Shown here: positions 1 through 7,857 of the stretch, piece by piece
Position numbering within the stretch: position 1 is the stretch's first letter
How the letters are laid out: every line of letters begins with the position of its first letter
Origin: Sandarakinorhabdus limnophila DSM 17366
GTDB taxonomy: Bacteria; Pseudomonadota; Alphaproteobacteria; Sphingomonadales; Sphingomonadaceae
DNA length: 64,000 nucleotides
Assembly (NCBI RefSeq): GCF_000420765.1
Contig: NZ_ATVO01000006.1
Span: 124,001-188,000 of the forward strand
Reading direction: 5' to 3'
Notes under the pieces: generated by a model
The model's input: the letters and a program-made list of their open reading frames with translations, nothing else
What the model was told of the DNA's origin: nothing
The model's database searches: none
Program-made: the position numbers and the translations under genes

Positions 1-278
1 TCAGCGAAGGCGCAAGCCTCACCGCCGCCATGCGCCGCGCTGCCATCCTGCCGCCACTGCTGGTCGCCATGGCGGCGGGCGGCGAAAGTGCCGGGCGGTT
101 GGATGTGATGCTGGAAAAGGGCGCCGAAGCGCTGGAACGCGAGTATGATGCGCTCACCCGCTCGGCGCTCGCCCTGCTGGAACCGGCGATCATCCTGTTC
201 ATGGGCGGCGCCGTGGGGGTGATCGTGCTCTCCATCCTGCTGCCCATATTGCAACTCGAAAGCCTGGCTACACCATGA
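1..278 (+). CDS. gspF: Type II secretion inner-membrane platform protein GspF (C-terminal part)
   Basis: The reading frame is already open at the window edge (frame of base 3) and gives the last ~91 residues of GspF, the polytopic inner-membrane platform protein of the type II secretion system. Visible are the cytoplasmic stretch with AAGGESAGRLDVMLEKGAE, typical of the second GspF repeat, and the final hydrophobic helix near LEPAIILFMGGAVGVIVL. The stop overlaps the gspG start by 4 bases (ATGA), so the two are translationally coupled. GspD and GspE are not in the window and presumably lie upstream. The gene is incomplete only because the window starts inside it. Confidence 0.93.
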   Translation, partial: SEGASLTAAMRRAAILPPLLVAMAAGGESAGRLDVMLEKGAEALEREYDALTRSALALLEPAIILFMGGAVGVIVLSILLPILQLESLATP

Positions 279-706
279 AGCGCAATCGCAACGAAGAGGG
301 CTTCACCCTAATCGAGATGATGGTGGTGATCGTCATCATCGGCATCCTCACCACGGTGGTGGTGCTGAACGTGCTGCCCGATGTGGACAAGGCCGCCATC
401 ACCCGCGCCCGCGCCGATATCGCCACGCTGGAAACTGCGCTGACCAGCTACAAGGCCGACACGATGGTGTTTCCGAATACGAGCCAAGGCCTTGCTGCGC
501 TGAAGGCCGCGCCCACCGACATGGCCCAACCGGAACGCTATCGCCCCGGCGGCTATGTGCAGCGGCTGCCCAATGATCCCTGGGGCAAGCCTTACCAATA
601 TGCCAGTCCCGGCGCGCACGGCCCGTTCGACGTGTGGTCGATGGGCCCCGATGGCCTGACCGGGCCAGGAGGGGAGGCCGATGACATCGGCAACTGGAAC
701 CTCTGA
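275..706 (+). CDS. gspG: Type II secretion major pseudopilin GspG
   Basis: 143-residue major pseudopilin, which assembles into the periplasmic pseudopilus. Residues 1-9 form the charged leader, cleaved after Gly9 (EEG/FTLIE), with the conserved Glu at +5 and a hydrophobic helix (MMVVIVIIGILTTVVVL). The C-terminal part has the GspG signature: LPNDPWGKPYQY and a Ca-loop region with DVWSMGPDG. Length matches the family. It is first of the pseudopilin run G-H-I-J-K and should be processed by the prepilin peptidase encoded at 11305-12054. The start overlaps gspF by 4 bases. Confidence 0.97.
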   Translation: MKRNRNEEGFTLIEMMVVIVIIGILTTVVVLNVLPDVDKAAITRARADIATLETALTSYKADTMVFPNTSQGLAALKAAPTDMAQPERYRPGGYVQRLPNDPWGKPYQYASPGAHGPFDVWSMGPDGLTGPGGEADDIGNWNL

Positions 707-1049
707 AGCCGGCTTCACGCTGGTGGAACTGGTGGTGGTGATGGCCATCATCGGCATCACCAGCGCGGCGCTTGTCCTCACCCTGCCCGGCCCTGGCGAC
801 CGGGTGCGCGCTGCTGCCGTCAAACTGGCGGCGCACGCCGCCGCCACGCGCGACATTGCAATCCTGACCGGGCAGAGCACGGCGTTCGCACCGCCGGCAC
901 CGGACGGGCTGACCCTCACCACCGAGCCGGCCGGCCCGATCAGCTTCGACGCCACCGGCCTCGCCACGCCGGCGCGGATTGTCGTGAGCAGTGGCGATGC
1001 CAGTGCCAGCGTCTCCATCGATGCGGCGGGCAGCGTTCATGCGCGCTGA
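681..1049 (+). CDS. gspH: Type II secretion minor pseudopilin GspH
   Basis: 122-residue minor pseudopilin. The class III leader is cleaved after Gly11 (SEAG/FTLVE), with Glu+5 and a following helix LVVVMAIIGITSAALVL. The globular part is short for GspH, which is usually 140-180 residues. The ATG at 681 sits right behind a strong GGAGGGGAGG ribosome-binding stretch inside the end of gspG, which fixes this start and gives a 26-base overlap. Minor pseudopilins H, I, J and K form or cap the pseudopilus tip. The assignment as H rests on position between G and I and on the N-terminal motif; the C-terminal domain is too divergent to judge by eye. Confidence 0.88.
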   Translation: MTSATGTSEAGFTLVELVVVMAIIGITSAALVLTLPGPGDRVRAAAVKLAAHAAATRDIAILTGQSTAFAPPAPDGLTLTTEPAGPISFDATGLATPARIVVSSGDASASVSIDAAGSVHAR

Positions 1050-1392
1050 AGCCGGCTTCAGCCTGATCGAGGTGATGGTGGCACTCGCCATCTTCGGGCT
1101 CGCCGCTGTCGCGCTGATCCGTCTGCAGGGCGTCAGCCTCGCCAGCGCCGCCACTTTGTCAGACCGGCAATATGCCGCCATCGTCGCCCGCAATCAGGCA
1201 CTGGAAGTGATACTGTCTGCCGCCCCGCCCAGCGCCGATCAGGGCCGCGAGCGCGCCGGCATCCGCGATTGGGCGTGGCGGCGACAGATCAGCCCCGGCC
1301 CCGATCCCGGCACCCAGTTGATCAGTGTCGAGGTGATCGGCGAGGGCGGTCAGGTGATTGCCGCTGACAAGTTGCTATGGAGCGGGCGGTGA
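1039..1392 (+). CDS. gspI: Type II secretion minor pseudopilin GspI
   Basis: 117-residue minor pseudopilin starting MRAEAG/FSLIEVMVALAIFGLAA, with a short charged leader, Gly at -1 and Glu at +5. A longer in-frame start at 991 exists, but it would put 16 extra residues before the leader and lie deep inside gspH, so ATG 1039 is chosen. The gene overlaps gspH by 11 bases. The pattern ALIRLQGVSLASAATLSDRQYAAIVARN is typical of GspI, which seeds the GspI-J-K tip complex. Confidence 0.92.
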   Translation: MRAEAGFSLIEVMVALAIFGLAAVALIRLQGVSLASAATLSDRQYAAIVARNQALEVILSAAPPSADQGRERAGIRDWAWRRQISPGPDPGTQLISVEVIGEGGQVIAADKLLWSGR

Positions 1393-1967
1393 GAGAGGCC
1401 GGCTTCACCCTCATCGAATTGCTCGTCGGCCTGTTCCTGTTCGGCCTGATGGCGGCGGCGGGGACGGCGCTGCTCGCCGGCAGCGTGCAGGCCAGCGGGC
1501 AGGCACAGGCGCTGGTCGGGGCCAGCGGCGATCTGGCCCGGCTGCGGGCGCTGCTCACCGCCGATGCCGGCCAGGCCGCGCCGCGCCCGTGGCGGGATCG
1601 TGAGGGTCGCCCGCACGCGGCCTTTGCCGTGAATGATGGCGCACTGTTCACGCTGGTACGGCGCGGCTGGGCCAATCCCAGCCAGGCTCCGCGCGCCTCG
1701 CTGCAGCGTGTGGAATGGGTGATCCAGGGCGACACGCTGGTGCGCCGCTCTGCAGCAATGGTTGATGGCCCGGCTGCCACCCAAGCCAGCGTGCTGGCCA
1801 AGGGCGTCACGGCGGCGCGGTTGCGGGTGCTGACGGCGCAAGGTTGGCAGGATGGCTGGAGCGGCGAGGCCGGCGCCCTGCCCCGCGCCATCGAACTCAC
1901 CCTTGATGGCCCGCAGCTTGGCCATGTCCGCCAGATCGTGCCGCTGGCCCCCGGGGACGCAGCATGA
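1377..1967 (+). CDS. gspJ: Type II secretion minor pseudopilin GspJ
   Basis: 196-residue minor pseudopilin. The leader MERAVREAG is cleaved before FTLIELLVGLFLFGLMAAAG, with Glu+5. The body has GspJ-like features: an early helix rich in Leu/Arg and a later WVIQGDTLVRRS-type strand followed by a WQDGW turn. It overlaps gspI by 16 bases and the following gspK by 4 (ATGA). It is predicted to sit in the inner membrane until incorporated into the pseudopilus tip with GspI and GspK. Confidence 0.9.
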   Translation: MERAVREAGFTLIELLVGLFLFGLMAAAGTALLAGSVQASGQAQALVGASGDLARLRALLTADAGQAAPRPWRDREGRPHAAFAVNDGALFTLVRRGWANPSQAPRASLQRVEWVIQGDTLVRRSAAMVDGPAATQASVLAKGVTAARLRVLTAQGWQDGWSGEAGALPRAIELTLDGPQLGHVRQIVPLAPGDAA

Positions 1968-2905
1968 CCCGGCCCATCCCTCCCCATGAACAGGGCGCAG
2001 CACTGATCAACGTGCTGGTGCTGGTGGGCGTGATGGCGGCGCTGTCCACCAGTCTGTTCGATCGGCTGCGGCTGGCCCGCCATCTCGACACCACTCGTGC
2101 CGGGCTGGAAGTGGCGCGCGGCGCGGCGCTGGCCGGCGAGACGATGATCCTGGCGCGTTTGCCGCTGCCGCAATTGCCGGCGCGTCCGTTCGCGCTGCCC
2201 ACGTCCGTCCCCACCACGGTGATGCTCAGCCCCGGCGGCAATTGCTTCAACCTCAACAGCGTCGCCATGGGGCCTGTGGGCCGCACCCTCACCCGTCCGC
2301 TCGGCGTCGAGCAACTGGCGCGGCTGCTAACCCTGCTTGATGTGCCGCAAGCGGAAAGCCTGCGCATCGCGGCGGCCACGGCCGACTGGGTGGATGTCGA
2401 TCAGCAACCAGGTTCCGGCGGCGCCGAAGATCCGGCCTATGCCCGCGCCGCCACACCCTATCGCACCGCTGGCACCTTGCTCGCCGAAGCCAGCGAGTGG
2501 CGCGCCGTGGCCGGGGTAACGCCTGCCATCTTCGCCCGCGCCGCCCCGCATCTGTGTGCGCTGCCGGAAGCCGAACTGTCCCGCCCCAATATCAATAGCC
2601 TGGTGCCCGCCGGTGCGCCAGTGCTGGCCGCCATCACGGGCGTGCCGCTGGCCACCGCGCGCGACGCGATCGCGGCCCGCCCCTCCGGCGGCTGGCGCGA
2701 CACGGCGAACTTCTGGGCGCAACCGCTGTTCGCCGGCCGCCAGTTGGCTGCCGATGCGCTGCGCCAGCCCGATACGCGCGATCGCTTCGTGGCCTACCGC
2801 ATGACGACCAACATCAATGGCGTCACGCTGGCCCAAACCGGCTTGATCGATGCCGGCACCCGCCCGGCGAAACTGCTGCTGCGCCGCTGGGGAGACGAGG
2901 CATGA
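1964..2905 (+). CDS. gspK: Type II secretion tip pseudopilin GspK
   Basis: 313-residue atypical pseudopilin. The leader ends HEQG/AALINVLVLVGVM and, as expected for GspK, lacks the Glu at +5 found in the other pseudopilins. The body is large, as in the family (the helical domain that caps the pseudopilus). Late elements include LSRPNINSLVPAGAPVLAAI followed by a GWRDTANFW stretch, close to the GspK helix-hairpin-helix-like region. It overlaps gspJ and gspL by 4 bases each, in the usual J-K-L order. Confidence 0.93.
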   Translation: MTRPIPPHEQGAALINVLVLVGVMAALSTSLFDRLRLARHLDTTRAGLEVARGAALAGETMILARLPLPQLPARPFALPTSVPTTVMLSPGGNCFNLNSVAMGPVGRTLTRPLGVEQLARLLTLLDVPQAESLRIAAATADWVDVDQQPGSGGAEDPAYARAATPYRTAGTLLAEASEWRAVAGVTPAIFARAAPHLCALPEAELSRPNINSLVPAGAPVLAAITGVPLATARDAIAARPSGGWRDTANFWAQPLFAGRQLAADALRQPDTRDRFVAYRMTTNINGVTLAQTGLIDAGTRPAKLLLRRWGDEA

Positions 2906-3915
2906 TGCCAAAATCAGTGCTGGTCACACTCGTCCCCCGCGTGCGCTGGCAGCGCAGCGACGGCACGGGCGGCGCCGGCTGGCCGGCCCCCGATGGATCG
3001 CCGCTGGTGCTGGCTGTGCCCGGCGAAGCGGTCGCGCTGCACTGGCTCGATCTGCCGGATCTGGCGCCCGCCCAGGCCGCTGCGGCCGCGCGGATGGCGC
3101 TGGCTGATCGCCTGGCCGAGGCTGATCCCCATATCACCGTCGCACCGGGCAGCGGCCTGCGCCCCGTTGCCGTGGTTGCACGCGAACAAATGGCCGGCTG
3201 GCTGACCGAAGCCGCACGCGCTGGCTGGAAGCCCAGCGCGATCATTCCCGATCCGCTGTTGCTGCCGGCACAAGCCAGCGGCTGGGCGGTGGCGCAGGAC
3301 GGACCGCGCGTGCTGGCCCGCAGCGCCAGCTCCGCCTTTGCCGCCGAGTCGGAACTGGCCGCCGCCATCATCGGCACCGATGCCACGACCCCGGCCCAGC
3401 CGGCCCTGCCCGATCCGCTGCCGCTTGATCTGCTGTCGGGCGAGTATGTGCAGGTGGCGCGCTGGCAGCCGGATCGCACGCAAGTAAAGCGCCTCGCCCT
3501 GCTGGCCGCCGCCGTCGCCGGGCTGTGGCTGGGTGGTGATATGGCCGCTCTGCTCCGCGCCAGCAGCGCCGCCAGCGCTGCCGATGCAGAACTGATGACG
3601 CTGGCACCGAGCACAACCGATGGACCCAGCGCGTTCGCGGCCCTTCAGGCGCAGGCGCAGCAACGCGGTGCGGCGGGCGGGCTGGCGGCGCTGGCCGGGC
3701 CAGTGGTGCAGGCGCTCAGCGCTCGGCCGGGCGCTGGGCTGGCCGGCCTCAGCTACACGCCCGCCGGCGGACTTGTTGCGGGCGTGGCCGGCGGCGCCGG
3801 TGAAGCCCAGGCGCTGGCCGATGCGTTGGGTATCGCCGGTCTTGCCGCTTCACCCGGCACCACCCGCGCCACCGCCGACGGCAGTATCAGCGAAGTGACG
3901 GTGCGCGCGAAATGA
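2902..3915 (+). CDS. gspL: Type II secretion assembly protein GspL
   Basis: 337-residue inner-membrane assembly protein that links the cytoplasmic ATPase GspE to GspM. The N-terminal ~190 residues form the actin-like cytoplasmic domain (early VPGEAVALHWLDLPDLAPAQ, a GspL-type strand-helix). A single membrane helix lies near residues 195-215 (LALLAAAVAGLWLGGD), and a ferredoxin-like periplasmic domain follows. Two adjacent ATGs (2902, 2905) are possible; 2902 gives the ATGA overlap used throughout this operon. The sequence is divergent, so the call leans on architecture and on position between K and M. Confidence 0.88.
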   Translation: MMPKSVLVTLVPRVRWQRSDGTGGAGWPAPDGSPLVLAVPGEAVALHWLDLPDLAPAQAAAAARMALADRLAEADPHITVAPGSGLRPVAVVAREQMAGWLTEAARAGWKPSAIIPDPLLLPAQASGWAVAQDGPRVLARSASSAFAAESELAAAIIGTDATTPAQPALPDPLPLDLLSGEYVQVARWQPDRTQVKRLALLAAAVAGLWLGGDMAALLRASSAASAADAELMTLAPSTTDGPSAFAALQAQAQQRGAAGGLAALAGPVVQALSARPGAGLAGLSYTPAGGLVAGVAGGAGEAQALADALGIAGLAASPGTTRATADGSISEVTVRAK

Positions 3916-4379
3916 TGGCGATGCTTTCTCCGTGGTGGGCGCAGCGCACGGGCCGCGAGCGTTGGCTGATCGGCGTGATGCTGGCGTTGCTGGCCACACT
4001 GCTGTTCTGGCTGGTGCTTGTGCGCCCGCTGGCCGCCGCGCGTGCGACGGCGCAGGCCGATGCCGGCGCGGCTGCCGCCCAGCTTGCACAGGGCCAGGCG
4101 CTGGCCGCGGCCATCAAGGCCCGTCCCGCCGCCAACCCGGCCGCCGTGATCGACGTGCTGAACCGCCGCCTGGCCGATGCCGGGCTGCAACCCGCCCGGC
4201 TGGAAGCGCAGGGGCCGGGCCAGGCGCTGCTGGAGATCACCGCCATCAACGGCCGCCTGCTGATCGGCTGGGCTACGGCGCTTGAGCAGAACGATGGCCT
4301 GGTGATCGAACAACTGGAAGCCACCCGCAACCCGGACCAATCGGTGCGGGCGCGACTGCTGGTACGGAGCGCACAGTGA
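3912..4379 (+). CDS. gspM: Type II secretion protein GspM
   Basis: 155-residue bitopic inner-membrane protein and partner of GspL. A short cytoplasmic tail (WWAQRTGRERWLIGV) is followed by one membrane helix (MLALLATLLFWLVLV), then a coiled helix rich in Ala/Gln and a small ferredoxin-like periplasmic domain. Length and layout match GspM. It overlaps gspL by 4 bases and gspN by 4 bases. Its identity is supported mainly by topology and gene order, since GspM proteins are poorly conserved. Confidence 0.88.
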   Translation: MMAMLSPWWAQRTGRERWLIGVMLALLATLLFWLVLVRPLAAARATAQADAGAAAAQLAQGQALAAAIKARPAANPAAVIDVLNRRLADAGLQPARLEAQGPGQALLEITAINGRLLIGWATALEQNDGLVIEQLEATRNPDQSVRARLLVRSAQ

Positions 4380-5029
4380 TGCGGATGCTGGCGCTGGGCC
4401 TTGGTGTGATCGTGGGGCTGGTGGCCCTTGCCCCGGCGCGGCTGCTGCTGCCAGCACCGCCGCTGGCCGCCACTTCGGTGACGGGCAGCCTGTGGCAAGC
4501 CCAACTGTCCGGCGCGGCGCTGGGTCGGATGCAGCTGGGGGACGTGGCGCTGGCCTTGCAGCCGGGGGCGCTGTTGAAGGGCCGGCTCAGCTGGCAGACT
4601 GCAGGCAGTCTGAACGGGCAGATCTGGCGCGGCTTCACGGCCGGCGGCGTGGTGGGCCTGAATGGCCGGTTGACCGGCAGTCCGCTGCCTGGCCTGCCGC
4701 TGGCCGGGATCAGCCTTGCCGATGTGATGGCGACGCTGGATGGGGCCGGGCGCTGCGAAGCGGCCGGCGGGCAGGTGACGGCCGATCTGGCACTGCCGCT
4801 GGCGGGCCAGCGCCAGCTCACCGGTGCACCGCGCTGCGACGGGGCGGCGCTGCTGCTGCCGCTGGCCAGCGGCGATGGCCGGGTGCGGCTGGACGTGACC
4901 ATCGCGGCGGGCCGCTGGACAGCGCGGTTGGCGGTTTCGGGTGCCGGCGTGGGCGAAGCCGCAGCGCTGACTGCTGCCGGTTTCCGTGAGCAGGGCGGCG
5001 CCCTGGTGAAAGAGGACAGCGGCGCATGA
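4376..5029 (+). CDS. gspN: Type II secretion protein GspN
   Basis: 217-residue protein with one N-terminal membrane anchor (MLALGLGVIVGLVALAPARLLL) and a periplasmic beta-rich domain. Stretches such as SVTGSLWQAQLSGAALGRMQLGDV, read in two parts, match the GspN pattern of repeated short strands with a tryptophan after Gly-Ser-Leu. GspN is present in only some type II systems and its role is not firmly known. It follows gspM with an ATGA overlap and precedes an unassigned small gene by another ATGA overlap. Confidence 0.87.
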   Translation: MMRMLALGLGVIVGLVALAPARLLLPAPPLAATSVTGSLWQAQLSGAALGRMQLGDVALALQPGALLKGRLSWQTAGSLNGQIWRGFTAGGVVGLNGRLTGSPLPGLPLAGISLADVMATLDGAGRCEAAGGQVTADLALPLAGQRQLTGAPRCDGAALLLPLASGDGRVRLDVTIAAGRWTARLAVSGAGVGEAAALTAAGFREQGGALVKEDSGA

Positions 5030-5454
5030 TCATCACGGCCTTTATCGCGCTGCAGCTGGCCACCACCCAGCCCCCACCCCCCTCAGCTTTGCCGCCGCCC
5101 TTCACCGAACTGCCGCAGCAGGTGCTGGAGCCTGGCCAATGTGCGCTGTTCCTGTGGGACCGGGCCAGCGGCAAGCGCATCGCCATGCTGGGCCGCACGC
5201 CGGCAAACTTGCGCGCAATCATCGATGGCCGCTCCACCGATCTGCCAGCGCAAGCGCTTGAGGGTGAAGAGGTAATGGGCTTTACGCCCATCAGCCGCTT
5301 CCGCTCTGCCAACCGCAGTTTCGAGGTGCGGCTGACCATATTGCCCGCCACGGCCGGCGGCGCCGTGGTGCGCGATGGCAGCCTGACCATCACCGAAGCC
5401 GATGGCAGCGCCCTTGTGCTACCGGTGGCTGGCCTCGCCGGTTGCCCGCAATAG
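5026..5454 (+). CDS. Hypothetical periplasmic protein inside the type II secretion operon
   Basis: 142 residues, not recognised. The N-terminus (MIITAFIALQLA followed by TTQPPPPSALPPP) looks like a short export signal or anchor plus a proline-rich linker. The remainder is a compact mixed domain with LFLWDRASGKRIAMLG, an RFRSANRSFEVRLTI strand pair and a C-terminal GCPQ; the two cysteines could form a disulphide. It overlaps gspN by 4 bases, and its TAG stop shares one base with the GTG start of gspC, so it is almost certainly co-expressed with the secretion system. A role as an accessory periplasmic component is inferred from position only. Confidence 0.7.
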   Translation: MIITAFIALQLATTQPPPPSALPPPFTELPQQVLEPGQCALFLWDRASGKRIAMLGRTPANLRAIIDGRSTDLPAQALEGEEVMGFTPISRFRSANRSFEVRLTILPATAGGAVVRDGSLTITEADGSALVLPVAGLAGCPQ

Positions 5455-6140
5455 TGGCGGCACGACGCACAAACACGCCGAAGGAATGGGCGCTGGCCAT
5501 CGGGGGCGGGCTCGCCTTGTCGGCCGGGCTGGTGTGGGTGCTGCGCGGCGGCGGTGATGAGGCGCCGCCTGCATTGCTGCCGCCGCCTCCACCGCCAGTC
5601 ATCGCTTCTCCGCCACCGCCTGTTGCTGCAGCCGTTTCGGCACCCTCCGATCTGGCACTCGCCGGCCTGCGGGCCGGGCCTGATGGCGGCATGGCCATCG
5701 TGGTGGCCGGCGGGAAGCAATATCTGCTGCGCCCCGGCCGTGTCCTGCCCGGCGGCATCAAGCTGCTGCGCGTGGAGCCGGGCCGCGCCATTCTGGCCGG
5801 ACCGTCCGGCGAGATGGTGCTGGCCTTTGCCGATGCAGCGCCAGCGATGGCTGGGCCTGCCACGCCGCCCGGAGGCGATCCGACACCGTGGCAGCTGGCG
5901 CTCTCACCACTGCGGGAACAGGGCCGCCTGGTGGGGTGGCGAGTGGACAGCCTGGCAGGCCTGCCGGCGCTGGCCCGGGCTGGCCTGAAGCCCGGCGACG
6001 TGCTGCTGTCGGCCAATGGGGCTGAGCTGATCTCCGAAGAGAAAGTCATGGAGCTGCCGCAGGAACTGGCCGCCAATGGCCGCATGCAGATCGTCTATCG
6101 GCGCGGCAATACCCAGCGTGAAGCGGTGGTCACGCCCTGA
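5454..6140 (+). CDS. gspC: Type II secretion protein GspC (HR plus PDZ domains)
   Basis: About 228 residues. A cytoplasmic start is followed by one membrane helix (WALAIGGGLALSAGLVWVL), a proline-rich linker (PPPPPP stretches), then an HR-like domain (DLALAGLRAGPDGGMAIVV, with YLLRPGRVLPGGIKLLRV). A C-terminal PDZ-like domain follows (GWRVDSLAGLPALARAGLKPGDVLLSANG, read in parts). GspC connects the inner-membrane platform to the GspD secretin and is thought to select substrates. GTG at 5454 overlaps the previous stop; TTG at 5442 is an alternative. Placing gspC after gspN is unusual, since it normally heads the operon. Confidence 0.88.
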   Translation: MAARRTNTPKEWALAIGGGLALSAGLVWVLRGGGDEAPPALLPPPPPPVIASPPPPVAAAVSAPSDLALAGLRAGPDGGMAIVVAGGKQYLLRPGRVLPGGIKLLRVEPGRAILAGPSGEMVLAFADAAPAMAGPATPPGGDPTPWQLALSPLREQGRLVGWRVDSLAGLPALARAGLKPGDVLLSANGAELISEEKVMELPQELAANGRMQIVYRRGNTQREAVVTP

Positions 6141-6155
6141 CCGGGGAAGCGCCTG

Positions 6156-6222
6156 CTGTCACGAAATTGCAACCGTGCAGTAACCAAGCTGCCACGAATC
6201 GCGCTTAAGGCCATTGCTATCG
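6156..6222 (+). promoter_or_regulatory. Candidate PhoB-dependent promoter (four 11-bp-spaced half-sites and a -10)
   Basis: Four 7-base elements begin exactly 11 bases apart: CTGTCAC (6156), TTGCAAC (6167), CAGTAAC (6178) and CTGCCAC (6189), separated by the 4-base spacers gaaa, cgtg, caag. The known Pho box is tandem CTGTCAT-type heptamers with 4-base spacers, so the phasing fits fully and the first site nearly perfectly. GCTATC at 6216-6221 is a plausible -10, and the last half-site then covers the -35 position. The element sits between gspC and the lipoprotein gene and points at the latter. Function is inferred. Confidence 0.6.
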
Positions 6223-6290
6223 CGGGGGTGTGAACGGCCAAAAGGCGCACCCCAGTTTGTTCAAACCACACGGCCAACAGGGGTGACCCC

Positions 6291-7835
6291 ATGACACGCT
6301 CAAGCAATATCCGCCTTCGCACGCTCCTCATGATCGGTTCGGCGCTCACGCTGGCTGCCTGTGATGGCGCCAAAAACATCGCGTCGCCCGGCGAAGGCAC
6401 GCTAGTGACCCCGCCTCCCGCCCCGGCCCCGGCCCCCACCCCTGCGCCCACGCCAACGCCCACTGGCCCGGCCACCGATTGCCCCGCCGGTACGGCAAAC
6501 GTTGGCGTGATCAACAACCTGCGTAATTGCTCCCTCTCCGGCACCATCTCAGGCGCGTTGACCCTGCGCAACATACGAGGTGTGGTCTATTCGCTGAACG
6601 GCCGCGTCAACGTCGGCGTCGATCTCGGTGGCGATCCTGGCGCGCCGGCCGCTGGCGGCAGCCAAGGTATCCTCACCGTCGAGCCGGGCGTGGTCGTGTT
6701 CGGTTCCTCTGGCGCTGATGCGCTGGTGATCAACCGCGGCTCGCAAATCTTCGCCGAAGGCACAGCCACCCGCCCGATCATCTTCACCAGTCGTTCAAAC
6801 ATGGAAAGCGGCGTGAATGCCAGCTCGATCGGCCAGTGGGGCGGTATCGTCATCCTCGGCCGCGCGCCGATCCACACCTGCGTCGGCACCGCCACGCCAG
6901 GCACCGCAAGCTGCCAGTCGGCGGTTGAAGGCCTCACTGGCGCCTTCTACGGTGGCGGTTCCCCGTCCGACAACTCGGGCCGCATGCAGTTTGTCCAGGT
7001 CCGATACCCGGGTTTCGAAGTCAGCCCCGGCAACGAACTGAACGGCATCACCTTCGCCGGTGTTGGTTCAGGCACCTTTGCGCAGAACATCCAGGTCCAC
7101 AACAGCTCCGACGATGGCATCGAATGGTTCGGTGGCCGCCTGAACCACAAGTTCCTGGTGATCACCGGGGCCGACGATGACTCGATCGACACCGATCTCG
7201 GCTACAAAGGCCTGATGCAGTATGTGCTGGTCGTGCAGCGCACCGATGGCGGTGACCGCGTGATCGAAGCCGATACAGCTGGCGGCGAAACCAAGACCCC
7301 GCGTTCCAACCCGCGCATCGCCAACTTCACCTTCATCGGCAACCGCACGCCCGACAGCGTTCTGCTGCGCGGCGGCACCGATTACGGTCTGACCAACGGC
7401 ATCATCCGCAACACCACGGCCACCGGCCTGTGCCTCGACATCGACGGCGCCCAGACCGCAGTGACCACGGCCGATACCCCGACCGACGAAGCCGGTGCGC
7501 CGATCTTCCGCTCGGTGATCTTTGGTTGCTCGGGCGCCGCCCGTGACGAAAGCGATGTGCCGCTGGCCAGCATCACGCCGATCATCACCGGCAACAACAA
7601 CCTGCTGCCGCCGGTGACGCTGACCCTGACCGACATCTTCCTGCCGGGCAGCTTCGAAACCGCTGCGGTTGCCACCAACCCGCGCACGGCCTTCACCGGC
7701 ACCGGCACTTTCTTGGATGAAACCACCTTTGTTGGCGCGTTCCGCAACGCAGCTGACACCTGGTATGCCGGCTGGACCTGCGGCGTTGGCACCGGTGCCA
7801 CCGCCTGCACCGCAGCCCCCTCGCCGATCCAGTAA
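6291..7835 (+). CDS. Beta-helix-type lipoprotein, candidate type II secretion substrate
   Basis: 514 residues. A lipoprotein signal (basic RLR, hydrophobic LLMIGSALTL, lipobox LAAC with Cys24) is followed by Asp at +2 and a Pro/Ala/Thr linker (about residues 40-62). The mature domain is rich in Gly/Asn/Ile turns, with WGGIVILGRAPI, DNSGRMQFVQVRYPG, GIEWFGGRLNHKFLVI and DDDSIDTDLGYKG. This pattern fits a right-handed parallel beta-helix. Asp at +2 keeps enterobacterial lipoproteins in the inner membrane, and pullulanase uses it before type II export. The gene follows the gsp operon, has a PhoB-like box, and precedes a TonB-dependent receptor, suggesting a surface protein working with that receptor. 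A GGGGTGACCCC palindrome (6280-6290) covers its ribosome site. Enzymatic activity unknown. Confidence 0.75.
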   Translation: MTRSSNIRLRTLLMIGSALTLAACDGAKNIASPGEGTLVTPPPAPAPAPTPAPTPTPTGPATDCPAGTANVGVINNLRNCSLSGTISGALTLRNIRGVVYSLNGRVNVGVDLGGDPGAPAAGGSQGILTVEPGVVVFGSSGADALVINRGSQIFAEGTATRPIIFTSRSNMESGVNASSIGQWGGIVILGRAPIHTCVGTATPGTASCQSAVEGLTGAFYGGGSPSDNSGRMQFVQVRYPGFEVSPGNELNGITFAGVGSGTFAQNIQVHNSSDDGIEWFGGRLNHKFLVITGADDDSIDTDLGYKGLMQYVLVVQRTDGGDRVIEADTAGGETKTPRSNPRIANFTFIGNRTPDSVLLRGGTDYGLTNGIIRNTTATGLCLDIDGAQTAVTTADTPTDEAGAPIFRSVIFGCSGAARDESDVPLASITPIITGNNNLLPPVTLTLTDIFLPGSFETAAVATNPRTAFTGTGTFLDETTFVGAFRNAADTWYAGWTCGVGTGATACTAAPSPIQ

Positions 7836-7851
7836 GCGCCGATCCAGTAAG
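7822..7851 (+). repeat. Perfect 15-bp tandem duplication over the lipoprotein stop codon
   Basis: The sequence cgccgatccagtaag occurs twice in direct succession (7822-7836 and 7837-7851). The first copy encodes the end of the lipoprotein (PIQ and TAA); the second lies just after the stop. It looks like a recent small slippage duplication with no coding effect, apart from adding a second TAA in frame. Confidence 0.9.
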
Positions 7852-7857
7852 GGCTGG

